A stretch of 64,000 nucleotides of DNA. Source: Bacillota bacterium (lineage in GTDB: Bacteria > Bacillota > Clostridia > Acetivibrionales > DSM-1351). A model generated the notes under the pieces. That model made no database searches. It saw only the letters and a list, made by a program, of their open reading frames with translations, and had not been told where the DNA came from. Shown here piece by piece: positions 45,501 to 52,627 of this stretch (position 1 is the first letter of the stretch; every line of letters begins with the position of its first letter). The translations under genes and the position numbers were made by a program. The stretch is from assembly GCA_023392075.1 (NCBI GenBank), contig JAEVZU010000151.1, positions 48,899 to 112,898 of the forward strand. The letters are read 5' to 3'.

Positions 45501-47083
45501 GTTACCTGGGCGAACAACTGCTTGAAGTAAAGGTACAACATCTGCGGCTTTTCGGACAATATTGCCAGCGGAGTATCCATACCCATTGCTCCCACAGGGT
45601 CGGCACCTGAGGCCGCCATAGGCAGTACATATTTGTTTACATCTTCATAGGTATATCCGAAAGCCTTCTGCTGCTGCAGCAGATCCTCTCTTACTTTTTC
45701 CTCCGCTGCTTTTTCAACAGGCATATCACTGAGGTTGAATACATGTTTCTTTACCCACTCCCCATATGGATGCATTATTGAAACACTTTCCTTTATTTCT
45801 TCATCGGAAATAATTCTCTGCGCCTTTGTATCAATAAGAAGCATTCTGCCCGGTTCAAGCCTGCCCTTGTACTGTACGTTTTCAGGTTTGATATCAACTA
45901 CACCGACTTCGGATGCAAGAACCACCTTGTCATCTTTTGTCACATAGTATCTTGAAGGACGAAGTCCGTTTCTGTCAAGCATTCCGCCTATCACGTCACC
46001 ATCGGTGAATGCCATGGCGGCAGGACCATCCCACGGCTCCATTATAAAATTCTGGAATTCATAAAAATCCTTTTTGGTTTTGGACATAAGATCATTTTTT
46101 TCCCACGGTTCGGGAATCATCATTAATATTGCCTGAGGAAGGGATTTTCCTGTGAGATACATAAATTCGAGACTGTTGTCGAACATGGAAGAGTCACTGC
46201 CCGATTCATCCACTATTGGATATATCTTGTTGATATCATCAAACAGCTTGGAATCCATACATTTTTGACGGGCCTTCATCCAGTTTACATTACCTCTGAT
46301 TGTATTGATTTCTCCGTTGTGTACAAGATATCTGTTTGGATGTGCTCTTTCCCAGCTTGGGAAGGTATTTGTACTGAATCTTGAGTGAACCATTGCTAAT
46401 GCCGATACAAAGTCAAGATCTGAAAGGTCAAGATAGAAATTTCTCAATTGCTCGGCAGTAAGCATACCCTTGTAAACAATGGTTTTGGAAGACAAACTTG
46501 CAACATAAAATATACTTCCCTTGTCTTCGCACATAGGTCCGATAACTCTTTCAGACCTCTTTCTGATTGTATAAAGTTTTCTTTCAAAAGCCATTTCATC
46601 TGTTATATCTGAAGATTTTTCAATAAACACCTGAATAAATCTGGGCATAACAGATTTCGCACTGTCACCTATTGTTGTCTTGTCTATGGGTACTTCTCTC
46701 CAGCCGAGGATTTTCTGGCCCTCTTCCTTAACGATTTTTTCAAAGGCTTCAATTTGTGTTTTCCTGAAATCCTCATATTTGTGGGCAAAAATCATACCCA
46801 CGCCATAATTGCCTTTTTCGGGCAAAGCAAACCCCAGAACTTCACATTCTCTTTTAAAAAAGTCATGGGGAATCTGAACCAATATTCCTGCACCGTCGCC
46901 TGTATTTTCGTCTGCTCCGCTGGCTCCTCTGTGATTTAAGTTTTCCAGCACAGTCAAAGCGTCGGCAACGATATCATGGGATTTTTCTCCTTTTATGTTT
47001 ACGACAAACCCCATTCCACATGCATCATGCTCTAATGCAGGGTCGTAAAGCCCCTGCTTGTTTGGTAAACCATATTTTTGCAT
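42524..47083 (-). CDS. gltB: Glutamate synthase large subunit
   Basis: 1519 residues, full length for bacterial GOGAT alpha. A short propeptide (1-21) precedes the nucleophile Cys22 in EHDACGMGFV. Glutaminase domain to about 420, central domain, FMN-binding synthase barrel containing GEGGEDPERF and VSGYDGGTGASPWTS, the [3Fe-4S] ligands in CVMMRVCNLNTCPVGIATQ, and the C-terminal beta-helix with G-rich repeats (GVGDHGCEYMTGGRVVILG). It makes glutamate from glutamine and 2-oxoglutarate using electrons from GltD. First gene of the gltBD unit. Confidence 0.97.
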   Translation of the reverse strand: MQKYGLPNKQGLYDPALEHDACGMGFVVNIKGEKSHDIVADALTVLENLNHRGASGADENTGDGAGILVQIPHDFFKRECEVLGFALPEKGNYGVGMIFAHKYEDFRKTQIEAFEKIVKEEGQKILGWREVPIDKTTIGDSAKSVMPRFIQVFIEKSSDITDEMAFERKLYTIRKRSERVIGPMCEDKGSIFYVASLSSKTIVYKGMLTAEQLRNFYLDLSDLDFVSALAMVHSRFSTNTFPSWERAHPNRYLVHNGEINTIRGNVNWMKARQKCMDSKLFDDINKIYPIVDESGSDSSMFDNSLEFMYLTGKSLPQAILMMIPEPWEKNDLMSKTKKDFYEFQNFIMEPWDGPAAMAFTDGDVIGGMLDRNGLRPSRYYVTKDDKVVLASEVGVVDIKPENVQYKGRLEPGRMLLIDTKAQRIISDEEIKESVSIMHPYGEWVKKHVFNLSDMPVEKAAEEKVREDLLQQQKAFGYTYEDVNKYVLPMAASGADPVGAMGMDTPLAILSEKPQMLYLYFKQLFAQVTNPPIDGIREEIVTSSSILLGTAGNLLDPDQQKTGSIFLEHPVLTNEQLNTLKNLNNEKFKAATISVLYKVAEGPMAMEKALKRIFKEADKAISEGSNIIVLSDRGVDREFAAIPALLASSGLHHHLIRKEIRTSVGIVLESGEPREVHHFCTLIGYGVTAINPYLAYETIKDLSEKGLLGSLTYEEAKKNFIKGTVKGVLKVLTKMGISTIRSYHGAQIFEAVGLRKDLIDKYFTLTPSRLEGIGIDEIAMENQMRHDSAYVESPYSDTLEVGGTFQSKDDGEVHMYNPETIYMLQKACREGNYELFKKYSKKINEEEIITLRSILEFNYNIGDTIPVEEVESVDSIVKRFKTGAMSYGSISKEAHECLAVAMNRLGGKSNTGEGGEDPERFRVLANGDSKKSAIKQVASGRFGVTSNYLANAVEIQIKMAQGAKPGEGGQLPGRKVYPEIAKVRHSTPGVDLISPPPHHDIYSIEDLAELIHDLKNANNKARINVKLVSEVGVGTIAAGVAKGKADVILVSGYDGGTGASPWTSIKNAGLPWELGLAETHQTLVLNKLRDRVVVETDGKLLTGKDVIVAALLGAEEYGFATTPLIALGCVMMRVCNLNTCPVGIATQNEQLRRNFSGKPEYVENFMRFIAQEMREIMAKLGFRTINEMVGRTDRLKAKDNVKHWKASHLDLSAVLYQPYAGADVGRYNMQEQNHMMDKSLGIKKLLRMCKPALDEKKPIRAKLGIENVDRVVGTVVGSEISKRYGEKGLPEDTVKLNFVGSAGQSFGAFIPKGMTLELEGDSNDYIGKGLSGGKIIVYPPKASDFEPEKNILIGNVAFYGATEGEAYINGIAGERFCVRNSGIKAVVEGVGDHGCEYMTGGRVVILGMTGRNFAAGMSGGVAYVLDFDEAYCNKSMVLLEKITNDSELNNIKDMIEKHVSYTGSPLGKKVLADWKNYSQRFTKIIPKDYKKMLENIENAHRKGLAGDEALMAAFQESLKN

Positions 47084-47555
47084 ATTTCACACCCTTAATT
47101 CTATTTATATATTTTTTATACATCAATTCTAACATAAAACATGCAAATTTTAAAAGTATTTATTTGGAATTTTTCATGGTTTTTTGTTTTCAAAACCAAA
47201 CTTTTTTTAAATTCTTGTGCTGAAACCCAAACAAAAAGCCCATTTCCCGCATAAGTCCGTTATGTGCGAAATTAAAATTTATAAAAAATATTTTTTGTGA
47301 ATATTTATCAATTTGCAATTTTGGATGTGTAAACTTTCAAAAACTATAATTTATAGCTAAAATTTTACCAGTTTTAATTGCTTTTATATTTCAGTATACC
47401 GGACAGAAAATTTTAGAACAAACTCGATACCAAGACAAAATAAGTTATCTTTTTATTTTATTTAAAAGGAATCATTTTTAGAGCAATTTTAAAAGAGCGT
47501 TCATTCTTCTATTACTATCTTTTCTCCTAGCATAATTAAAGTGATGAACGCATAA
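47084..47555. other. AT-rich intergenic region upstream of gltB
   Basis: About 470 bases without a credible gene. On the minus strand a hairpin lies near 47250-47278 (CGCACATAACGG...TTATGCG). The rest is long A/T runs. The gltB promoter must be here, but several weak candidates exist and none stands out. Confidence 0.5.
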
Positions 47556-47873
47556 GATTTTATAGGGACAACTTATCGTGGAAATAGTAAATTAACTGTA
47601 ATAGCTGAAACAAACTTAGGTGCTCATGTCAAAATACCCCTGAGAAAAAAAATTGGTAACTATGAATGCTTTGCACTAAACGGCTATATGCAAACATATA
47701 TACAAAAAAAGGCATATGTTCCTCAGATGAATGTGTACGCCAAATACGGACATTCTACGATTACCATAACACCTACAGTTTCTTTTAAGGGATATCCGTC
47801 AATTGAATTTGGTTCGACAATGACTGAAGCTGCTGAAGACGACGAATACGTTGATCTTACAATACCTTATTAA
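47556..47873 (+). pseudogene. 5'-truncated gene remnant of unknown family
   Basis: An open frame from just after a TAA (47553-47555) to 47873 with no start codon near its 5' end. The translation (NSKLTVIAETNLGAHVKIPL, YVPQMNVYAKYGHSTITITP, AAEDDEYVDLTIPY) has an alternating beta-strand pattern like an exported or surface protein, and the first ATG (47688) would cut it in the middle. A terminator follows at the right distance. It is probably the 3' end of a lost gene. Confidence 0.5.
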
Positions 47874-47905
47874 GAAATACTCTAATATATAATTTGTACA
47901 TACGG

Positions 47906-47948
47906 GGTTGTCTATAAAGATATGTCAATTTTTAGACAACCTCTTTTT
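47906..47948 (+). terminator. Terminator after the gene remnant
   Basis: GGTTGTCTA (47906-47914) pairs with TAGACAACC (47933-47941), followed by CTTTTT. Confidence 0.8.
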
Positions 47949-48060
47949 AAAGATTAACAACATTATTTCACAGACAAATGTTGATCAACCAACTGGTGAG
48001 ACGCGGTATTTAATTGTCATTAATATATACAATTTAACCAAATACTATCCCACTTGCTGC

Positions 48061-48110
48061 AAAAATAAATCCGGCGAACACTACAACTCTTGTTCCAGTG
48101 TTCGCCGGAT
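48061..48110 (-). terminator. Terminator after RNase Z
   Basis: Perfect 15-bp stem (48067-48081 with 48096-48110) starting at the stop codon, followed on the minus strand by ATTTATTTTTG. It is GC-rich and strong. Confidence 0.9.
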
Positions 48111-48111
48111 T

Positions 48112-49023
48112 CTATTCCTTGAATTTTATACTTTTAGTCATGAGATCACACCCTGCGATTGTGTTCTCAAATACAGACCTTGCAAAGGCTATATGTTCCC
48201 CGGGATTTTCCAGTGCAGGGCTGAAGTGGGTCAGCCAGAGTTCCTCAACCTCACCGCGCCTGGCCAGTGCAGCCGCCTCTGAAAAAATCATGTGCTTTTT
48301 CTGAACAGCCTTTTCCATATCCCGGTTATCTCCATACATACCTTCACATATAAAGAGATCGGAGGCCTTTATAAAATCCACCAGCCCTTCCACCGGTCTG
48401 GTATCCGTACAATAACTTATTTTTATTCCTCTTCTCTGCCCGCCCAATACCATTTCCGGTTTTACCACCCTGTCCTCAAGGTTTACAACCTCACCCCTCT
48501 GCAGATGCTTCCAGTATTTCACCGGTATCTTCAACTGCTCGGCCTTCTTGCAGTCAAACTTCCCCTGCCTTTTAATTTCAAAACTGTATGCCAGACATGG
48601 CATACAATGTTCAACAGGAATACTTCTGACATAAATATCCTCAAATAGAAATCCCGAACCCTGATCATGCGGCAGTTCCAGCAGTCTGATATCGTAAGGC
48701 AGCTGTGGGGATATCACCAGCAGACCTTCAACGACGTTTTTTAATCCGGCCGGCCCAATCAAGGTCAGCGGTTCTTCTCTTCCCGAATTACCCAGTGTTA
48801 AAAGGAATCCGGTCAAACCTGCAACATGGTCGGCGTGGTAATGAGTAAAAAATACCGCATCAATTGCCTTAAAGCCCCAGCCGCATATTCTTAAAGGTAT
48901 CTGTGTAGCTTCACCGCAATCCACCAGAAGCATCCGGCCCTTATATCTTAATAACATAGAGGTAAGCCATCTGTCCGGAAGCGGCATCATTCCTCCTGTT
49001 CCCAATAAACATACATCCAGCAT
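48112..49023 (-). CDS. rnz: Ribonuclease Z
   Basis: 303 residues, the usual length of short RNase Z. Metallo-beta-lactamase fold with THYHADHVAGL near residue 60 (two-zinc site), a later His in PVEHCM, an Asp in SYCTDTRP, and a final His in LWLTHFSP. GKFDCKKAEQLKIP is the typical tRNA-binding region. The enzyme trims the 3' end of tRNA precursors. AAAGGAG precedes the ATG and a strong terminator follows. Single gene. Confidence 0.92.
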   Translation of the reverse strand: MLDVCLLGTGGMMPLPDRWLTSMLLRYKGRMLLVDCGEATQIPLRICGWGFKAIDAVFFTHYHADHVAGLTGFLLTLGNSGREEPLTLIGPAGLKNVVEGLLVISPQLPYDIRLLELPHDQGSGFLFEDIYVRSIPVEHCMPCLAYSFEIKRQGKFDCKKAEQLKIPVKYWKHLQRGEVVNLEDRVVKPEMVLGGQRRGIKISYCTDTRPVEGLVDFIKASDLFICEGMYGDNRDMEKAVQKKHMIFSEAAALARRGEVEELWLTHFSPALENPGEHIAFARSVFENTIAGCDLMTKSIKFKE

Positions 49024-49100
49024 GCAAAAAACTCCTTTCAGGACATCAAATAATAATTAACGAAAATATCAACAGGGTGCCCTGCCGGAACCCACCAATT

Positions 49101-49146
49101 AAAATAACAGGCAGCCAGGTAAAATTATGTGGCTGCCTGTTATTTT
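49101..49146. terminator. Bidirectional terminator between RNase Z and the small gene
   Basis: 16-bp stem (49102-49117 with 49130-49145), T-rich on both sides. On the minus strand it directly follows the 70-residue gene. Confidence 0.8.
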
Positions 49147-49357
49147 ATCTCAATTTACTTGAAAAGATCATCTGGCTTTGATCAAGGTAAAGGGATGAAT
49201 TATAATGGTTTGCATTATCCCTCTTTCCCGATAAACTCCTGCCGGTTCCTTCGATATTCTCCCAATGCTCAAGTGAAATCGTTTGAATCTTCATATTGCC
49301 TTTTTTGTTTCTGCTCTTTGATATATATTTTTTCATATTCATTATTAATGTATTCAT
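49145..49357 (-). CDS. Small basic protein of unknown function
   Basis: 70 residues with a basic N-terminus (MNTLIMNMKKYISKSRNKKG) and polar C-terminus. TTGGAGACTAAAT gives a proper ribosome site before the ATG, and the stop lies inside a strong terminator, so it is likely a real gene. No known motif and no membrane segment. It sits 40 bases after the ykuK-like gene and may be co-transcribed. Confidence 0.55.
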   Translation of the reverse strand: MNTLIMNMKKYISKSRNKKGNMKIQTISLEHWENIEGTGRSLSGKRDNANHYNSSLYLDQSQMIFSSKLR

Positions 49358-49396
49358 ATTTAGTCTCCAATTCTGCCGGCTAAAAAATCTTATGCA

Positions 49397-49912
49397 TCAG
49401 CTGACCCTCGCATCATGACTGTATCTGTTTGCGTAGCTGCTTGCTACAAAAGCTTCCGGCTTGATCTTTGCATCTACCGACATACCTTCGAAATATCCGA
49501 CCATTTCCTTGATTAGTTTGCGGGTCTCTCCCTTTGTTCCAACATCAATGTGAGCTTCAAGTCTGCAGTCAAAGTTTTCATACCTGGCAGCAAAATCATA
49601 CAGCGAAGTCATCATTTCCTGATTAAGCATGTTAACCATCTCATACGTAAGAGAAGTTTCCTTCGCTATTTTTTCTCTTAAATTTACATACTGCCTGTTC
49701 TGTATCCTTTTACATACGCATCCCCAGGCCCCCCGGCCCTCTCTGTGTATATAGATGCCTGTTGCAAAACAGATGATTTTGCCGTTTACCTGGGAATCCG
49801 TCCCGACTGCCAGTTTGTACTTACAATCAGGGTCCAATCTGATAAAATATTTGATGCTGGCTATTACATCAACAAAGCTCATATTTTTCTGTACTGTATT
49901 AAAAAATCTCAT
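49397..49912 (-). CDS. RNase H-like YkuK-family protein (DUF458)
   Basis: 171 residues. KLAVGTDSQVNGKIICFATGI holds the first catalytic-type Asp of an RNase H-like fold, and CRLEAHIDVGTKGETRKLIKEMVGYFEGM the second acidic cluster. KPEAFVASSYANRYSH is the conserved C-terminal block of the YkuK/DUF458 family, found in spore-formers. Biochemical role unknown. Only a weak ribosome site (GGTGAAATA) precedes the ATG. Confidence 0.85.
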   Translation of the reverse strand: MRFFNTVQKNMSFVDVIASIKYFIRLDPDCKYKLAVGTDSQVNGKIICFATGIYIHREGRGAWGCVCKRIQNRQYVNLREKIAKETSLTYEMVNMLNQEMMTSLYDFAARYENFDCRLEAHIDVGTKGETRKLIKEMVGYFEGMSVDAKIKPEAFVASSYANRYSHDARVS

Positions 49913-50030
49913 TATTTCACCATCTTTCTCATTTATTTCTTCTTAATATACTTCTAGATATCGCTTTCAATTTTTTTCCTGCCATTTTTCTTTTTAATCA
50001 TCCCTTTTATTTTTCCCTCTATTGACAAAT

Positions 50031-50069
50031 AAAAAAGTGATCAAATCCCACATGCGGACTTAATCACTC
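50031..50069 (-). terminator. Terminator after the 59-residue gene
   Basis: AGTGAT (50063-50068, minus strand) pairs with ATCACT (50036-50041), followed by TTTTTTATTTG. It is four bases from the stop codon. Confidence 0.7.
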
Positions 50070-50072
50070 TTA

Positions 50073-50252
50073 TTAGTAAATGCTTATTTGCAAATATCCG
50101 AACCGGCCTTTTTTAAAAACATCATAAAGGAAGTCCCTTCTGTCACATTTATCCAACAGAGGATCAAGCCAATGCATGTTATTATCCATACATGGTCTTT
50201 CCTGTGTAATAACTCTGTTAAGTTGTTTCATACATGAATTCATTAAATACAC
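50073..50252 (-). CDS. Tiny gene, 59 residues, unknown
   Basis: GTG start at 50252 with AAAGGGGGG seven bases upstream, stop at 50073, terminator directly after. The product reads MYLMNSCMKQLNRVITQERP, then CMDNNMHWLDPLLDKCDRRD, then a basic-aromatic tail ending RFGYLQISIY. It has its own promoter (50346-50375) and an 85-base leader. It shares MxHWxDP-like and CxRxD elements with the 33-residue gene next to it, so the two may be paralogs. No known family; a signalling or antimicrobial-type peptide is possible but unsupported. Confidence 0.6.
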   Translation of the reverse strand: MYLMNSCMKQLNRVITQERPCMDNNMHWLDPLLDKCDRRDFLYDVFKKGRFGYLQISIY

Positions 50253-50345
50253 GGTTAACCCCCCTTTCGTAATTTTGATTGATTTTATCAGTATTCTTTA
50301 TGAATTGGTATGTTGCAGCAGTTCAGTCTCACGGCTGCCTTAAAA

Positions 50346-50375
50346 ATTTTACAACACATTATCTATTCGTGTCAA
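50346..50375 (-). promoter_or_regulatory. Promoter of the 59-residue gene
   Basis: Minus-strand TTGACA (50370-50375), 18-base spacer, TAAAAT (50346-50351). Confidence 0.7.
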
Positions 50376-50462
50376 TATTTTTCCATATTTGTAATTTTAT
50401 TGTAATTTCAGCGTTATATAAATGATATATCCGGCAAAGTATGTAATAAATATCAAAGATAG

Positions 50463-50501
50463 ACAACAAAAAGCAGTTAAGCCATTTGGCCCAACTGCTT
50501 T
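50463..50501 (-). terminator. Terminator after the 33-residue gene
   Basis: AAGCAGTT (50493-50500, minus strand) pairs with AACTGCTT (50471-50478), with an inner GGCC/GGCT stem, followed by TTTTTG. Confidence 0.75.
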
Positions 50502-50539
50502 GAATTCTGATTCATCAATTTATAATTAGCTTGTAAAAA

Positions 50540-50641
50540 TCAATTATCACGTAAACAGAGGTCCGGCCAATGTACCATTTTCCGGTAAGTATATACAGTA
50601 TTATTTAGTTTTTGTTGATTAATATTATTTGCTTTGTACAT
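50540..50641 (-). CDS. Tiny gene, 33 residues, unknown
   Basis: ATG 50641 with a full AAAGGAGG site seven bases upstream; stop at 50540. Product MYKANNINQQKLNNTVYTYR followed by KMVHWPDLCLRDN. A promoter (50696-50725) and a terminator (50463-50501) flank it, so it is a complete transcription unit. It resembles the middle of the neighbouring 59-residue product (MHWLDPLLDKCDRRD versus VHWPDLCLRDN). Not recognised as any known small protein. Confidence 0.6.
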   Translation of the reverse strand: MYKANNINQQKLNNTVYTYRKMVHWPDLCLRDN

Positions 50642-50695
50642 TACAAGACCTCCTTTCATTATTTATAATAATTATTTTACTTTCGAACCATAATT

Positions 50696-50725
50696 ATATT
50701 AACATTAGGAAATTTGTACTGTCAA
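50696..50725 (-). promoter_or_regulatory. Promoter of the 33-residue gene
   Basis: Minus-strand TTGACA (50720-50725), 18-base spacer, TAATAT (50696-50701). Confidence 0.75.
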
Positions 50726-50770
50726 GGTAAAGAATAATTATAATCATATTCTGGTAGTATCCGACTATGT

Positions 50771-50776
50771 TATAAT
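50771..50776 (+). promoter_or_regulatory. Probable -10 element of the ABC exporter operon
   Basis: TATAAT 63 bases before the first ABC gene; the -35 region is weak. A GGCC-TTC-GGCC hairpin lies just after the likely start point. Confidence 0.45.
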
Positions 50777-50833
50777 AGGATTTGACGGCCTTCGGCCATG
50801 GAATCAAACTTATTCTAGCGGGGTATCAATCAT

Positions 50834-52627
50834 ATGAATAAACTGAGGTACATCAGGGACCTTCTCTCTAAAAATAAATATAAATATGCTTTGGGAATCA
50901 TATTTCTGCTGTGTGTAGACGCACTCCAGCTGGTTTTGCCCAAAATTCTGGGCGATGTGACCGATTTCCTTGAAAGCGGTTCCCTTACTAAAGCCAAACT
51001 TGCTCAATACGCCGTTACTATTTCTCTGATAGCAATTGGTGTCGCCGTTTTCAGATTTCTGTTCAGATATACTCTTATGAGTGTGTCCAGATCGATAGAG
51101 CTCTCATTTAGAAACCGTTTTTATGCCCACCTTCAAAAGCTGTCGATAAACTATTTTAATACTCATAAGACCGGAGATCTGATGGCTCATGCCACAAATG
51201 ACATGGGTAACGTCACCATGGCCTCCGGGCAGGGGATCATATTTGTAATTGACAGCGTTTTAATACCGGTGGTTGCTCTGGCAATGATGCTTTCGACCGG
51301 AGGTCTCAAGCTGACGGCAGCCTGTTTTCTTCCTCTTCTGCTGCTGGGTATTGCTGTAGTTTTCTTTATGAAAATAATGCAGTCAAGAGTACAAAAACAG
51401 CAGGAAGCTTTTTCAAACCTCACTGAAGCGGCGCGTGAAAATTTCTCCGGAATAAGGGTAATAAAAGCCTTTGCACAGGAGAAAAAGGAGATATCAAGAT
51501 TTGAACAAATAAATGCAGTTAACCGGGAAGCAAATCTTAAATATGTCAGGCTGATGAGTATGATGTTTCCGACAGTCATGTCAATATCGGCGCTTTCCTT
51601 TGTAATTGCGCTATGGTTTGGCGGTGTGCTGGTTATACAGGGTGCAGTGACCCTTGGCGGTTTTGTAGCCTTCAACAGTTATCTGGGCATGCTTATCTGG
51701 CCGATTACAGCCATAGGCTGGGTCGCCAACATGTTCCAGAGAGGCTTTGTATCTCTGGAACGAATTAATACTATTATGGATGAAGCACCTGAAATAACTG
51801 ATATGAATGCTTTTGAGAAAACCTCCATAAACGGGTCCGTTGAATTTAAAAACCTGGATTTTACCTATCCCGGTACCGTGAAGCCTGTTTTAAGCAACAT
51901 AAATATAAGCATGGCAGCAGGCAAAACGCTTGGAATCATCGGACGTACCGGCAGCGGTAAAACAACACTGGTTAATCTTATTTCAAGACTGTTAAAGGTA
52001 CCCGATGGAACACTGTTTATTGACGGCATAGACATAAATAAAATTCCATTGTCTGCTCTCAGAAGCAGTATAGGGAGTGTACCGCAGGATACCTTCCTGT
52101 TTTCAGATACCATAACTGAAAATATTGATTTCTTTAGAAATAACACCTCAGATCAAATAGTTTCAGCAGCAAAAACAGCACGGATTTTGGACAGCATTAA
52201 TGAATTTCCGGACAAATTTGAAACCGTATTGGGTGAAAGAGGAGTTACTCTTTCGGGAGGCCAAAAACAGCGAGTGGCTATCGCCCGCGCAGTTATAGGT
52301 TCACCGGCGATGTTGATACTGGACGATTGCCTTTCTGCAGTGGATGCCAATACCGAGGAAGAAATCCTGAAAGACCTGAAAAGCATTATGAAGGCAAGAA
52401 CGAGTATTATTGTGTCTCATAGAATATCCGCAGTAAAGGATGCCGACGAAATTATCGTACTGGATGACGGAAGGATTTCTGAAAGAGGAACCCATGATGA
52501 GCTGCTGGCTAAGAACGGTTTCTACCATGAACTTTATAACAAGCAATTACTTATAGACCAACTGGAGCAGAGCGAAGAAAACAGCCATAATACGGCTTGG
52601 GAGGTTAACAATGTCGGAAGAGAATAA
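50834..52627 (+). CDS. ABC exporter half, degenerate catalytic site (YheI/BmrC-like)
   Basis: 597 residues: six membrane helices (1-310), then a nucleotide-binding domain with Walker A GRTGSGKT, Q-loop VPQDTF, signature LSGGQKQR and Walker B MLILDDCLSAVD. The catalytic Glu is replaced by Asp, as in the inactive-site half of heterodimeric exporters such as BmrC/BmrD. It overlaps the second half gene by 17 bases. Together they probably export lipophilic compounds or lipids. Starts with ATG after a weak AGCGGGG. Confidence 0.92.
   Translation: MNKLRYIRDLLSKNKYKYALGIIFLLCVDALQLVLPKILGDVTDFLESGSLTKAKLAQYAVTISLIAIGVAVFRFLFRYTLMSVSRSIELSFRNRFYAHLQKLSINYFNTHKTGDLMAHATNDMGNVTMASGQGIIFVIDSVLIPVVALAMMLSTGGLKLTAACFLPLLLLGIAVVFFMKIMQSRVQKQQEAFSNLTEAARENFSGIRVIKAFAQEKKEISRFEQINAVNREANLKYVRLMSMMFPTVMSISALSFVIALWFGGVLVIQGAVTLGGFVAFNSYLGMLIWPITAIGWVANMFQRGFVSLERINTIMDEAPEITDMNAFEKTSINGSVEFKNLDFTYPGTVKPVLSNINISMAAGKTLGIIGRTGSGKTTLVNLISRLLKVPDGTLFIDGIDINKIPLSALRSSIGSVPQDTFLFSDTITENIDFFRNNTSDQIVSAAKTARILDSINEFPDKFETVLGERGVTLSGGQKQRVAIARAVIGSPAMLILDDCLSAVDANTEEEILKDLKSIMKARTSIIVSHRISAVKDADEIIVLDDGRISERGTHDELLAKNGFYHELYNKQLLIDQLEQSEENSHNTAWEVNNVGRE

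Noticed and set aside
42524..47083. Several 60-110 codon plus-strand frames inside gltB
   Set aside because: All are antisense shadows of a full-length, well conserved gene.
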